Below, in pieces: positions 41,689 through 52,658 of a stretch of 64,000 nt of DNA; position 1 is the stretch's first letter; the number at the start of each line of letters is the position of its first letter. Both the position numbers and the translations under genes were made by a program. The notes under the pieces are model-generated. The model saw nothing but the letters and a program-made list of their open reading frames with translations. It was not told the DNA's origin and searched no databases. Origin of the DNA: Haliotis asinina (lineage: Eukaryota; Mollusca; Gastropoda; Lepetellida; Haliotidae); assembly GCF_037392515.1 (NCBI RefSeq), contig NC_090295.1, positions 13,783,001-13,847,000 on the forward strand, written 5' to 3'.

Positions 41689-41940
41689 CAGCAACCTTTT
41701 TAGCACTTTATTTTGGAAACGGATTTTTTGACCAAATGCCTTCACTTTGTGTTTCAATGACCATCCTCTTGATGTCATCACTGACACTGACAAATGATGG
41801 TCCCCTGCCATTTCCTCCTACGGCCTTTACCTACTTTGTGGTATAATATCACTATCCACAAGTGTTTTGGTGTTCGCTATGAGTGACAGGAACATATGGC
41901 ATGGTAGAACTTTTCATCAAAATGTCCTGGTCGTTGGTAG

Positions 41941-42013
41941 GTCCCTGTAGCGCAGGGGATAGCGCGCTGGACTTCTAATCCAGAGGCCGTGGGTTCGAAT
42001 CCCATCAGGGATG
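41941..42013 (+). tRNA. tRNA-Arg-TCT: tRNA-Arg(UCU), unit 130 (type Y)
   Basis: C65T gives a G49:U65 wobble. The spacer is one base short (catcaaatg). Spacer YIKE. Confidence 0.9.
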
Positions 42014-42264
42014 CAGCAACGTTTTTAGCACTTTATTTTGGAAGCGGATTTTTTGACCAAATGCATTCACTTTACGTTTTAATGACCATCCTATTTATAT
42101 CATCACTTAAACTGACAATTGAGGGTCCCCTGCCATTTCCTCCTACGGCTTTTACCTACTTTGTGGCATAATATCACTATCCACAAGTGTTTTGGTGTTC
42201 GCTATGAGTGAAAGGAATATATGTCATGGTAGAACTTTTCATCAAATGTCCTGGTCGTTGGTAG

Positions 42265-42337
42265 GTCCCTGTAGCGCAGGGGATAGCGCGCTGGACTTCT
42301 AATCCAGAGGCCGTGGGTTCGAATCCCATCAGGGATG
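42265..42337 (+). tRNA. tRNA-Arg-TCT: tRNA-Arg(UCU), unit 131 (type P)
   Basis: C65T, not the G68A of earlier P units. Spacer CMTD. Confidence 0.9.
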
Positions 42338-42589
42338 CAGCAACGTTTTTAGCACTTTATTTTGGAAACGGATTTTTTGACCAAATGCCTTCACTTTGTG
42401 TTTTAATGACCATCCTCTTTATGTCATCACTGACACTGACAAATGATGGTCCCCTGCCATTTCCTCCTACGGCCTTTACCTACTTTGTGGTATAATATCA
42501 CTATCCACAAGTGTTTTGGTGTTCGCTATGAGTGACAGGAATATATGGCATGGTAGAACGTTTCATCAAAATGTCCTGGTCGTTGGTAG

Positions 42590-42662
42590 GTCCCTGTAGC
42601 GCAGGGGATAGCGCGCTAGACTTCTAATCCAGATGCCGTGGGTTCGAATCCCACCAGGGATG
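42590..42662 (+). tRNA. tRNA-Arg-TCT: tRNA-Arg(UCU), unit 132 (type Q), anticodon-stem variant
   Basis: G29A and G45T. Spacer CMTD. Confidence 0.8.
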
Positions 42663-42914
42663 CAGCAACGTTTTTAGCACTTTATTTTGGAAACGGATTT
42701 TTTGACCAAATGCCTTCACTTTGTGTTTTAATGACCATCCTCTTTATGTCATCACTGACACTGACAAATGATGGTCCCCTGCCATTTCCTCCTACGGCCT
42801 TTACCTACTTTGTGGTATAATATCACTATCCACAAGTGTTTTGGTGTTCGCTATGAGTGACAGGAACATATGGCATTGTAGAACGTTTCATCAAAATGTC
42901 CTGGTCGTTGGTAG

Positions 42915-42986
42915 GTCCCTGTAGCGCAGGGATAGCGTGCTGGACTTCTAATCCAGAGGCCGTGGGTTCGAATCCCACCAGGGATG
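42915..42986 (+). tRNA. tRNA-Arg-TCT: tRNA-Arg(UCU), unit 133 (type R), 72-nt form
   Basis: D-loop one G shorter, C25T. Spacer YIKE. Confidence 0.87.
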
Positions 42987-43238
42987 CAGCAACGTTTTTA
43001 GCACTTTATTTTGGAAACGGATTTTTTGACCAAATGCCTTCACTTTACGTTTTAATGACCATCCTATTTATATCATCACTTAAACTGACAAATGAGGGTC
43101 CCCTGCCATTTCCTCCTACGGCCTTTACCTACTTTGTGGTATAATATCACTATCCACAAGTGTTTTGGTGTTCGCTATGAGTGACAGGAATATATGGCAT
43201 GGTAGAACGTTTCATCAAAATGTCCTGGTCGTTGGTAG

Positions 43239-43311
43239 GTCCCTGTAGCGCAGGGGATAGCGCGCTGGACTTCTAATCCAGAGGCCGTGGGTTCGAATCC
43301 CACCAGGGATG
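43239..43311 (+). tRNA. tRNA-Arg-TCT: tRNA-Arg(UCU), unit 134 (type S)
   Basis: Consensus 73-mer. Spacer AGTD. Confidence 0.95.
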
Positions 43312-43563
43312 CAGCAACCTTTTTAGCACTTTATTTTGGAAACGGATTTTTTGACCAAATGCCTTCACTTTGTGCTTCAATGACCATCCTCTTGATGTCA
43401 TCACTGACACTGACAAATGATGGTCCCCTGCCATTTCCTCCTTCGGCCTTTACCTACTTTGTGGTATAATATCACTATCCACAAGTGTTTTGGTGTTCGC
43501 TATGAGTGACAGGAATATATGGCATGGTAGAACGTTTCATCAAAATGTCCTGGTCGTTGGTAG

Positions 43564-43636
43564 GTCCCTGTAGCGCAGGGGATAGCGCGCTGGACTTCTA
43601 ATCCAGAGGCCGTGGGTTCGAATCCCACCAGGGATG
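43564..43636 (+). tRNA. tRNA-Arg-TCT: tRNA-Arg(UCU), unit 135 (type T)
   Basis: Consensus 73-mer. Spacer LIKD with tattaac. Confidence 0.95.
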
Positions 43637-43888
43637 CAGCAACGTTTTTAGCACTTTATTTTGGAAACGGATTTTTTGACCAAATGCCTTCACTTTGTGT
43701 TTTATTGACCATCCTCTTTATATCATCACTTAAACTGACAAATGATGGTCCCCTGCCATTTCCTCCTACGGCCTTTACCTACTTTGTGGTATAATATCAC
43801 TATTAACAAGTGTTTTGGTGTTCGCTATGAGTGACAGGAATATATGGCATGGTAGAACGTTTCATCAAAATGTCCTGGTCGTTGGTAG

Positions 43889-43961
43889 GTCCCTGTAGCG
43901 GAGGGGATAGCGCGCTGGACTTCTAATCCAGAGGCCGTGGGTTCGAATCCCACCAGGGATG
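43889..43961 (+). tRNA. tRNA-Arg-TCT: tRNA-Arg(UCU), unit 136 (type U), D-stem variant
   Basis: C13G, otherwise the mark of type X. Spacer SGTE with ggcatcta. Confidence 0.82.
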
Positions 43962-44214
43962 CAGCAACGTTTTTAGCACTTTATTTTGGAAACGGATTTT
44001 TTGACCAAATGCCTTCACTTTGTGTTTCAATGACCATCCTCTTGATGTCATCACTGACACTGACAAATGAGGGTCCCCTGCCATTTCCTCCTACGGCATC
44101 TACCTACTTTGTGGCATAATATCACTATCCACAAGTGTTTTGGTGTTCGCTATGAGTGACAGGAATATATGGCATGGTAGAACGTTTTTATCAAAATGTC
44201 CTGGTCGTTGGTAG

Positions 44215-44287
44215 GTCCCTGTAGCGCAGGGGATAGCGCGCTGGACTTCTAATCCAGATCCCGTGGGTTCGAATCCCACCAGGGATG
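44215..44287 (+). tRNA. tRNA-Arg-TCT: tRNA-Arg(UCU), unit 137 (type V)
   Basis: Variable loop ATCCC. The unit before it is 326 bp. Spacer CIKD. Confidence 0.92.
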
Positions 44288-44539
44288 CAGCAACGTTTTT
44301 AGCACTTTATTTTGGAAACGGATTTTTTGACCAAATGCCTTCACTTTGTGTTTTAATGACCATCCTATTTATATCATCACTTAAACTGACAAATGATGGT
44401 CCCCTGCCATTTCCTCCTACGGCCTTTACCTACTTTGTGGTATAATATCACTATCCACAAGTGTTTTGGTGTTCGCTATGAGTGACAGGAATATATGGCA
44501 TGGTAGAACGTTTCATCAAAATGTCCTGGTCGTTGGTAG

Positions 44540-44612
44540 GTCCCTGTAGCGCAGGGGATAGCGCGCTGGACTTCTAATCCAGAGGCCGTGGGTTCGAATC
44601 CCACCAGGGATG
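44540..44612 (+). tRNA. tRNA-Arg-TCT: tRNA-Arg(UCU), unit 138 (extra T)
   Basis: Consensus 73-mer. Spacer LIKD with tattaac. Confidence 0.95.
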
Positions 44613-44864
44613 CAGCAACGTTTTTAGCACTTTATTTTGGAAACGGATTTTTTGACCAAATGCCTTCACTTTGTGTTTTATTGACCATCCTCTTTATATC
44701 ATCACTTAAACTGACAAATGATGGTCCCCTGCCATTTCCTCCTACGGCCTTTACCTACTTTGTGGTATAATATCACTATTAACAAGTGTTTTGGTGTTCG
44801 CTATGAGTGACAGGAATATATGGCATGGTAGAACGTTTCATCAAAATGTCCTGGTCGTTGGTAG

Positions 44865-44937
44865 GTCCCTGTAGCGCAGGGGATAGCGCGCTGGACTTCT
44901 AATCCAGAGGCCGTGGGTTCGAATCCCACCAGGGATG
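44865..44937 (+). tRNA. tRNA-Arg-TCT: tRNA-Arg(UCU), unit 139 (extra T)
   Basis: Consensus 73-mer; direct neighbour duplicate of unit 138. Spacer LIKD. Confidence 0.95.
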
Positions 44938-45189
44938 CAGCAACGTTTTTAGCACTTTATTTTGGAAACGGATTTTTTGACCAAATGCCTTCACTTTGTG
45001 TTTTATTGACCATCCTCTTTATATCATCACTTAAACTGACAAATGATGGTCCCCTGCCATTTCCTCCTACGGCCTTTACCTACTTTGTGGTATAATATCA
45101 CTATTAACAAGTGTTTTGGTGTTCGCTATGAGTGACAGGAATATATGGCATGGTAGAACGTTTCATCAAAATGTCCTGGTCGTTGGTAG

Positions 45190-45262
45190 GTCCCTGTAGC
45201 GGAGGGGATAGCGCGCTGGACTTCTAATCCAGAGGCCGTGGGTTCGAATCCCACCAGGGATG
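45190..45262 (+). tRNA. tRNA-Arg-TCT: tRNA-Arg(UCU), unit 140 (type U), D-stem variant
   Basis: C13G. Spacer SGTE. Confidence 0.82.
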
Positions 45263-45514
45263 CAGCAACGTTTTTAGCACTTTATTTTGGAAACGGATTT
45301 TTTGACCAAATGCCTTCACTTTGTGTTTCAATGACCATCCTCTTGATGTCATCACTGACACTGACAAATGAGGGTCCCCTGCCATTTCCTCCTACGGCAT
45401 TTACCTACTTTGTGGCATAATATCACTATCCACAAGTGTTTTGGTGTTCGCTATGAGTGACAGGAATATATGGCATGGTAGAACGTTTCATCAAAATGTC
45501 CTGGTCGTTGGTAG

Positions 45515-45587
45515 GTCCCTGTAGCGCAGGGGATAGCGCGCTGGACTTCTAATCCAGATCCCGTGGGTTCGAATCCCACCAGGGATG
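45515..45587 (+). tRNA. tRNA-Arg-TCT: tRNA-Arg(UCU), unit 141 (type V)
   Basis: Variable loop ATCCC. Spacer CIKD. Confidence 0.92.
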
Positions 45588-45839
45588 CAGCAACGTTTTT
45601 AGCACTTTATTTTGGAAACGGATTTTTTGACCAAATGCCTTCACTTTGTGTTTTAATGACCATCCTATTTATATCATCACTTAAACTGACAAATGATGGT
45701 CCCCTGCCATTTCCTCCTACGGCCTTTACCTACTTTGTGGTATAATATCACTATCCACAAGTGTTTTGGTGTTCGCTATGAGTGACAGGAATATATGGCA
45801 TGGTAGAACGTTTCATCAAAATGTCCTGGTCGTTGGTAG

Positions 45840-45912
45840 GTCCCTGTAGCGCAGGGGATAGCGCGCTGGACTTCTAATCCAGAGGCCGTGGGTTCGAATC
45901 CCACCAGGGATG
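45840..45912 (+). tRNA. tRNA-Arg-TCT: tRNA-Arg(UCU), unit 142 (type W)
   Basis: Consensus 73-mer. Spacer SGTD. Confidence 0.95.
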
Positions 45913-46164
45913 CAGCAACCTTTTTAGCACTTTATTTTGGAAACGGATTTTTTGACCAAATGCCTTCACTTTGTGTTTCAATGACCATCCTCTTGATGTC
46001 ATCACTGACACTGACAAATGATGGTCCCCTGCCATTTCCTCCTACGGCCTTTACCTACTTTGTGGTATAATATCACTATCCACAAGTGTTTTGGTGTTCG
46101 CTATGAGTGACAGGAATATATGGCATGGTAGAACTTTTCATGAAAATGTCCTGGTCGTTGGTAG

Positions 46165-46237
46165 GTCCCTGTAGCGGAGGGGATAGCGCGCTGGACTTCT
46201 AATCCAGAGGCCGTGGGTTCGAATCCCACCAGGGATG
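46165..46237 (+). tRNA. tRNA-Arg-TCT: tRNA-Arg(UCU), unit 143 (type X), D-stem variant
   Basis: C13G. Spacer SGTD. Confidence 0.82.
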
Positions 46238-46489
46238 CAGCAACCTTTTTAGCACTTTATTTTGGAAACGGATTTTTTGACCAAATGCCTTCACTTTGTG
46301 TTTCAATGACCATCCTCTTGATGTCATCACTGACACTGACAAATGATGGTCCCCTGCCATTTCCTCCTACGGCCTTTACCTACTTTGTGGTATAATATCA
46401 CTATCCACAAGTGTTTTGGTGTTCGCTATGAGTGACAGGAACATATGGCATGGTAGAACTTTTCATCAAAATGTCCTGGTCGTTGGTAG

Positions 46490-46562
46490 GTCCCTGTAGC
46501 GCAGGGGATAGCGCGCTGGACTTCTAATCCAGAGGCCGTGGGTTCGAATCCCATCAGGGATG
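46490..46562 (+). tRNA. tRNA-Arg-TCT: tRNA-Arg(UCU), unit 144 (type Y)
   Basis: C65T; 324-bp unit. Spacer YIKE. Confidence 0.9.
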
Positions 46563-46813
46563 CAGCAACGTTTTTAGCACTTTATTTTGGAAGCGGATTT
46601 TTTGACCAAATGCATTCACTTTACGTTTTAATGACCATCCTATTTATATCATCACTTAAACTGACAATTGAGGGTCCCCTGCCATTTCCTCCTACGGCTT
46701 TTACCTACTTTGTGGCATAATATCACTATCCACAAGTGTTTTGGTGTTCGCTATGAGTGAAAGGAATATATGTCATGGTAGAACTTTTCATCAAATGTCC
46801 TGGTCGTTGGTAG

Positions 46814-46886
46814 GTCCCTGTAGCGCAGGGGATAGCGCGCTGGACTTCTAATCCAGAGGCCGTGGGTTCGAATCCCATCAGGGATG
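46814..46886 (+). tRNA. tRNA-Arg-TCT: tRNA-Arg(UCU), unit 145 (type P)
   Basis: C65T. Spacer CMTD. Confidence 0.9.
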
Positions 46887-47138
46887 CAGCAACGTTTTTA
46901 GCACTTTATTTTGGAAACGGATTTTTTGACCAAATGCCTTCACTTTGTGTTTTAATGACCATCCTCTTTATGTCATCACTGACACTGACAAATGATGGTC
47001 CCCTGCCATTTCCTCCTACGGCCTTTACCTACTTTGTGGTATAATATCACTATCCACAAGTGTTTTGGTGTTCGCTATGAGTGACAGGAATATATGGCAT
47101 GGTAGAACGTTTCATCAAAATGTCCTGGTCGTTGGTAG

Positions 47139-47211
47139 GTCCCTGTAGCGCAGGGGATAGCGCGCTAGACTTCTAATCCAGATGCCGTGGGTTCGAATCC
47201 CACCAGGGATG
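47139..47211 (+). tRNA. tRNA-Arg-TCT: tRNA-Arg(UCU), unit 146 (type Q), anticodon-stem variant
   Basis: G29A and G45T. Spacer CMTD. Confidence 0.8.
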
Positions 47212-47463
47212 CAGCAACGTTTTTAGCACTTTATTTTGGAAACGGATTTTTTGACCAAATGCCTTCACTTTGTGTTTTAATGACCATCCTCTTTATGTCA
47301 TCACTGACACTGACAAATGATGGTCCCCTGCCATTTCCTCCTACGGCCTTTACCTACTTTGTGGTATAATATCACTATCCACAAGTGTTTTGGTGTTCGC
47401 TATGAGTGACAGGAACATATGGCATTGTAGAACGTTTCATCAAAATGTCCTGGTCGTTGGTAG

Positions 47464-47535
47464 GTCCCTGTAGCGCAGGGATAGCGTGCTGGACTTCTAA
47501 TCCAGAGGCCGTGGGTTCGAATCCCACCAGGGATG
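47464..47535 (+). tRNA. tRNA-Arg-TCT: tRNA-Arg(UCU), unit 147 (type R), 72-nt form
   Basis: D-loop one G shorter, C25T. Spacer YIKE. Confidence 0.87.
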
Positions 47536-47787
47536 CAGCAACGTTTTTAGCACTTTATTTTGGAAACGGATTTTTTGACCAAATGCCTTCACTTTACGTT
47601 TTAATGACCATCCTATTTATATCATCACTTAAACTGACAAATGAGGGTCCCCTGCCATTTCCTCCTACGGCCTTTACCTACTTTGTGGTATAATATCACT
47701 ATCCACAAGTGTTTTGGTGTTCGCTATGAGTGACAGGAATATATGGCATGGTAGAACGTTTCATCAAAATGTCCTGGTCGTTGGTAG

Positions 47788-47860
47788 GTCCCTGTAGCGG
47801 AGGGGATAGCGCGCTGGACTTCTAATCCAGAGGCCGTGGGTTCGAATCCCACCAGGGATG
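47788..47860 (+). tRNA. tRNA-Arg-TCT: tRNA-Arg(UCU), unit 148 (type S), D-stem variant
   Basis: C13G; other S units are consensus. Spacer AGTD. Confidence 0.82.
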
Positions 47861-48112
47861 CAGCAACCTTTTTAGCACTTTATTTTGGAAACGGATTTTT
47901 TGACCAAATGCCTTCACTTTGTGCTTCAATGACCATCCTCTTGATGTCATCACTGACACTGACAAATGATGGTCCCCTGCCATTTCCTCCTTCGGCCTTT
48001 ACCTACTTTGTGGTATAATATCACTATCCACAAGTGTTTTGGTGTTCGCTATGAGTGACAGGAATATATGGCATGGTAGAACGTTTCATCAAAATGTCCT
48101 GGTCGTTGGTAG

Positions 48113-48184
48113 GTCCCTGTAGCGCAGGGATAGCGTGCTGGACTTCTAATCCAGAGGCCGTGGGTTCGAATCCCACCAGGGATG
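48113..48184 (+). tRNA. tRNA-Arg-TCT: tRNA-Arg(UCU), unit 149 (type T spacer, R tRNA), 72-nt form
   Basis: Short D-loop and C25T with a type T spacer, as unit 125. Spacer LIKD. Confidence 0.87.
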
Positions 48185-48436
48185 CAGCAACGTTTTTAGC
48201 ACTTTATTTTGGAAACGGATTTTTTGACCAAATGCCTTCACTTTGTGTTTTATTGACCATCCTCTTTATATCATCACTTAAACTGACAAATGATGGTCCC
48301 CTGCCATTTCCTCCTACGGCCTTTACCTACTTTGTGGTATAATATCACTATTAACAAGTGTTTTGGTGTTCGCTATGAGTGACAGGAATATATGGCATGG
48401 TAGAACGTTTCATCAAAATGTCCTGGTCGTTGGTAG

Positions 48437-48509
48437 GTCCCTGTAGCGCAGGGGATAGCGCGCTGGACTTCTAATCCAGAGGCCGTGGGTTCGAATCCCA
48501 CCAGGGATG
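48437..48509 (+). tRNA. tRNA-Arg-TCT: tRNA-Arg(UCU), unit 150 (type U)
   Basis: Consensus 73-mer. Spacer SGTE. Confidence 0.95.
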
Positions 48510-48761
48510 CAGCAACGTTTTTAGCACTTTATTTTGGAAACGGATTTTTTGACCAAATGCCTTCACTTTGTGTTTCAATGACCATCCTCTTGATGTCATC
48601 ACTGACACTGACAAATGAGGGTCCCCTGCCATTTCCTCCTACGGCATTTACCTACTTTGTGGCATAATATCACTATCCACAAGTGTTTTGGTGTTCGCTA
48701 TGAGTGACAGGAATATATGGCATGGTAGAACGTTTCATCAAAATGTCCTGGTCGTTGGTAG

Positions 48762-48834
48762 GTCCCTGTAGCGCAGGGGATAGCGCGCTGGACTTCTAAT
48801 CCAGATCCCGTGGGTTCGAATCCCACCAGGGATG
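48762..48834 (+). tRNA. tRNA-Arg-TCT: tRNA-Arg(UCU), unit 151 (type V)
   Basis: Variable loop ATCCC. Spacer CIKD. Confidence 0.92.
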
Positions 48835-49086
48835 CAGCAACGTTTTTAGCACTTTATTTTGGAAACGGATTTTTTGACCAAATGCCTTCACTTTGTGTTT
48901 TAATGACCATCCTATTTATATCATCACTTAAACTGACAAATGATGGTCCCCTGCCATTTCCTCCTACGGCCTTTACCTACTTTGTGGTATAATATCACTA
49001 TCCACAAGTGTTTTGGTGTTCGCTATGAGTGACAGGAATATATGGCATGGTAGAACGTTTCATCAAAATGTCCTGGTCGTTGGTAG

Positions 49087-49159
49087 GTCCCTGTAGCGCA
49101 GGGGATAGCGCGCTGGACTTCTAATCCAGAGGCCGTGGGTTCGAATCCCACCAGGGATG
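49087..49159 (+). tRNA. tRNA-Arg-TCT: tRNA-Arg(UCU), unit 152 (type W)
   Basis: Consensus 73-mer. Spacer SGTD with private atatagcatgg. Confidence 0.95.
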
Positions 49160-49411
49160 CAGCAACCTTTTTAGCACTTTATTTTGGAAACGGATTTTTT
49201 GACCAAATGCCTTCACTTTGTGTTTCAATGACCATCCTCTTGATGTCATCACTGACACTGACAAATGATGGTCCCCTGCCATTTCCTCCTACGGCCTTTA
49301 CCTACTTTGTGGTATAATATCACTATCCACAAGTGTTTTGGTGTTCGCTATGAGTGACAGGAATATATAGCATGGTAGAACTTTTCATGAAAATGTCCTG
49401 GTCGTTGGTAG

Positions 49412-49484
49412 GTCCCTGTAGCGGAGGGGATAGCGCGCTGGACTTCTAATCCAGAGGCCGTGGGTTCGAATCCCACCAGGGATG
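49412..49484 (+). tRNA. tRNA-Arg-TCT: tRNA-Arg(UCU), unit 153 (type X), D-stem variant
   Basis: C13G. Spacer SGTD. Confidence 0.82.
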
Positions 49485-49736
49485 CAGCAACCTTTTTAGC
49501 ACTTTATTTTGGAAACGGATTTTTTGACCAAATGCCTTCACTTTGTGTTTCAATGACCATCCTCTTGATGTCATCACTGACACTGACAAATGATGGTCCC
49601 CTGCCATTTCCTCCTACGGCCTTTACCTACTTTGTGGTATAATATCACTATCCACAAGTGTTTTGGTGTTCGCTATGAGTGACAGGAACATATGGCATGG
49701 TAGAACTTTTCATCAAAATGTCCTGGTCGTTGGTAG

Positions 49737-49809
49737 GTCCCTGTAGCGCAGGGGATAGCGCGCTGGACTTCTAATCCAGAGGCCGTGGGTTCGAATCCCA
49801 TCAGGGATG
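49737..49809 (+). tRNA. tRNA-Arg-TCT: tRNA-Arg(UCU), unit 154 (type Y)
   Basis: C65T; 324-bp unit. Spacer YIKE, with ctctttatatc where other Y units have ctatttatatc. Confidence 0.9.
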
Positions 49810-50060
49810 CAGCAACGTTTTTAGCACTTTATTTTGGAAGCGGATTTTTTGACCAAATGCATTCACTTTACGTTTTAATGACCATCCTCTTTATATCATC
49901 ACTTAAACTGACAATTGAGGGTCCCCTGCCATTTCCTCCTACGGCTTTTACCTACTTTGTGGCATAATATCACTATCCACAAGTGTTTTGGTGTTCGCTA
50001 TGAGTGAAAGGAATATATGTCATGGTAGAACTTTTCATCAAATGTCCTGGTCGTTGGTAG

Positions 50061-50133
50061 GTCCCTGTAGCGCAGGGGATAGCGCGCTGGACTTCTAATC
50101 CAGAGGCCGTGGGTTCGAATCCCATCAGGGATG
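50061..50133 (+). tRNA. tRNA-Arg-TCT: tRNA-Arg(UCU), unit 155 (type P)
   Basis: C65T. Spacer CMTD. Confidence 0.9.
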
Positions 50134-50385
50134 CAGCAACGTTTTTAGCACTTTATTTTGGAAACGGATTTTTTGACCAAATGCCTTCACTTTGTGTTTT
50201 AATGACCATCCTCTTTATGTCATCACTGACACTGACAAATGATGGTCCCCTGCCATTTCCTCCTACGGCCTTTACCTACTTTGTGGTATAATATCACTAT
50301 CCACAAGTGTTTTGGTGTTCGCTATGAGTGACAGGAATATATGGCATGGTAGAACGTTTCATCAAAATGTCCTGGTCGTTGGTAG

Positions 50386-50458
50386 GTCCCTGTAGCGCAG
50401 GGGATAGCGCGCTAGACTTCTAATCCAGATGCCGTGGGTTCGAATCCCACCAGGGATG
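50386..50458 (+). tRNA. tRNA-Arg-TCT: tRNA-Arg(UCU), unit 156 (type Q), anticodon-stem variant
   Basis: G29A and G45T. Spacer CMTD. Confidence 0.8.
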
Positions 50459-50710
50459 CAGCAACGTTTTTAGCACTTTATTTTGGAAACGGATTTTTTG
50501 ACCAAATGCCTTCACTTTGTGTTTTAATGACCATCCTCTTTATGTCATCACTGACACTGACAAATGATGGTCCCCTGCCATTTCCTCCTACGGCCTTTAC
50601 CTACTTTGTGGTATAATATCACTATCCACAAGTGTTTTGGTGTTCGCTATGAGTGACAGGAACATATGGCATTGTAGAACGTTTCATCAAAATGTCCTGG
50701 TCGTTGGTAG

Positions 50711-50782
50711 GTCCCTGTAGCGCAGGGATAGCGTGCTGGACTTCTAATCCAGAGGCCGTGGGTTCGAATCCCACCAGGGATG
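50711..50782 (+). tRNA. tRNA-Arg-TCT: tRNA-Arg(UCU), unit 157 (type R), 72-nt form
   Basis: D-loop one G shorter, C25T. Spacer YIKE. Confidence 0.87.
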
Positions 50783-51034
50783 CAGCAACGTTTTTAGCAC
50801 TTTATTTTGGAAACGGATTTTTTGACCAAATGCCTTCACTTTACGTTTTAATGACCATCCTATTTATATCATCACTTAAACTGACAAATGAGGGTCCCCT
50901 GCCATTTCCTCCTACGGCCTTTACCTACTTTGTGGTATAATATCACTATCCACAAGTGTTTTGGTGTTCGCTATGAGTGACAGGAATATATGGCATGGTA
51001 GAACGTTTCATCAAAATGTCCTGGTCGTTGGTAG

Positions 51035-51107
51035 GTCCCTGTAGCGCAGGGGATAGCGCGCTGGACTTCTAATCCAGAGGCCGTGGGTTCGAATCCCACC
51101 AGGGATG
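51035..51107 (+). tRNA. tRNA-Arg-TCT: tRNA-Arg(UCU), unit 158 (type S)
   Basis: Consensus 73-mer. Spacer AGTD. Confidence 0.95.
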
Positions 51108-51359
51108 CAGCAACCTTTTTAGCACTTTATTTTGGAAACGGATTTTTTGACCAAATGCCTTCACTTTGTGCTTCAATGACCATCCTCTTGATGTCATCAC
51201 TGACACTGACAAATGATGGTCCCCTGCCATTTCCTCCTTCGGCCTTTACCTACTTTGTTGTATAATATCACTATCCACAAGTGTTTTGGTGTTCGCTATG
51301 AGTGACAGGAATATATGGCATGGTAGAACGTTTCATCAAAATGTCCTGGTCGTTGGTAG

Positions 51360-51432
51360 GTCCCTGTAGCGCAGGGGATAGCGCGCTGGACTTCTAATCC
51401 AGAGGCCGTGGGTTCGAATCCCACCAGGGATG
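51360..51432 (+). tRNA. tRNA-Arg-TCT: tRNA-Arg(UCU), unit 159 (type P)
   Basis: Consensus 73-mer, with neither C65T nor G68A. Spacer CMTD. Confidence 0.95.
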
Positions 51433-51684
51433 CAGCAACGTTTTTAGCACTTTATTTTGGAAACGGATTTTTTGACCAAATGCCTTCACTTTGTGTTTTA
51501 ATGACCATCCTCTTTATGTCATCACTGACACTGACAAATGATGGTCCCCTGCCATTTCCTCCTACGGCCTTTACCTACTTTGTGGTATAATATCACTATC
51601 CACAAGTGTTTTGGTGTTCGCTATGAGTGACAGGAATATATGGCATGGTAGAACGTTTCATCAAAATGTCCTGGTCGTTGGTAG

Positions 51685-51757
51685 GTCCCTGTAGCGCAGG
51701 GGATAGCGCGCTAGACTTCTAATCCAGATGCCGTGGGTTCGAATCCCACCAGGGATG
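51685..51757 (+). tRNA. tRNA-Arg-TCT: tRNA-Arg(UCU), unit 160 (type Q), anticodon-stem variant
   Basis: G29A and G45T. Spacer CMTD. Confidence 0.8.
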
Positions 51758-52009
51758 CAGCAACGTTTTTAGCACTTTATTTTGGAAACGGATTTTTTGA
51801 CCAAATGCCTTCACTTTGTGTTTTAATGACCATCCTCTTTATGTCATCACTGACACTGACAAATGATGGTCCCCTGCCATTTCCTCCTACGGCCTTTACC
51901 TACTTTGTGGTATAATATCACTATCCACAAGTGTTTTGGTGTTCGCTATGAGTGACAGGAACATATGGCATTGTAGAACGTTTCATCAAAATGTCCTGGT
52001 CGTTGGTAG

Positions 52010-52081
52010 GTCCCTGTAGCGCAGGGATAGCGTGCTGGACTTCTAATCCAGAGGCCGTGGGTTCGAATCCCACCAGGGATG
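52010..52081 (+). tRNA. tRNA-Arg-TCT: tRNA-Arg(UCU), unit 161 (type R), 72-nt form
   Basis: D-loop one G shorter, C25T. Spacer YIKE. Confidence 0.87.
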
Positions 52082-52333
52082 CAGCAACGTTTTTAGCACT
52101 TTATTTTGGAAACGGATTTTTTGACCAAATGCCTTCACTTTACGTTTTAATGACCATCCTATTTATATCATCACTTAAACTGACAAATGAGGGTCCCCTG
52201 CCATTTCCTCCTACGGCCTTTACCTACTTTGTGGTATAATATCACTATCCACAAGTGTTTTGGTGTTCGCTATGAGTGACAGGAATATATGGCATGGTAG
52301 AACGTTTCATCAAAATGTCCTGGTCGTTGGTAG

Positions 52334-52406
52334 GTCCCTGTAGCGCAGGGGATAGCGCGCTGGACTTCTAATCCAGAGGCCGTGGGTTCGAATCCCACCA
52401 GGGATG
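52334..52406 (+). tRNA. tRNA-Arg-TCT: tRNA-Arg(UCU), unit 162 (type S)
   Basis: Consensus 73-mer. Spacer AGTD. Confidence 0.95.
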
Positions 52407-52658
52407 CAGCAACCTTTTTAGCACTTTATTTTGGAAACGGATTTTTTGACCAAATGCCTTCACTTTGTGCTTCAATGACCATCCTCTTGATGTCATCACT
52501 GACACTGACAAATGATGGTCCCCTGCCATTTCCTCCTTCGGCCTTTACCTACTTTGTGGTATAATATCACTATCCACAAGTGTTTTGGTGTTCGCTATGA
52601 GTGACAGGAATATATGGCATGGTAGAACGTTTCATCAAAATGTCCTGGTCGTTGGTAG

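Larger units (their letters stand above)
39018..42264 (+). repeat. Ten-unit repeat PQRSTUVWXY, copy 1 (units 121-130)
   Basis: Spacer order CMTD, CMTD, YIKE, AGTD, LIKD, SGTE, CIKD, SGTD, SGTD, YIKE. The last unit (Y) carries C65T, gaagcgg, gcattcac and aattgaggg and closes each copy. About 3,247 bp. Confidence 0.88.
42265..46813 (+). repeat. Ten-unit repeat, copy 2 with four extra units (units 131-144)
   Basis: Order PQRSTUV, then TTUV, then WXY. The added T, T, U, V make it fourteen units and 4,549 bp. Confidence 0.85.
46814..50060 (+). repeat. Ten-unit repeat, copy 3 (units 145-154)
   Basis: Full PQRSTUVWXY order, 3,247 bp. Unit 148 (S) has gained C13G and unit 149 (T) the short D-loop. 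Confidence 0.88.
50061..51359 (+). repeat. Partial ten-unit repeat, PQRS (units 155-158)
   Basis: Four units that repeat again at once as the start of copy 4 (51360), a local four-unit duplication. Confidence 0.85.
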
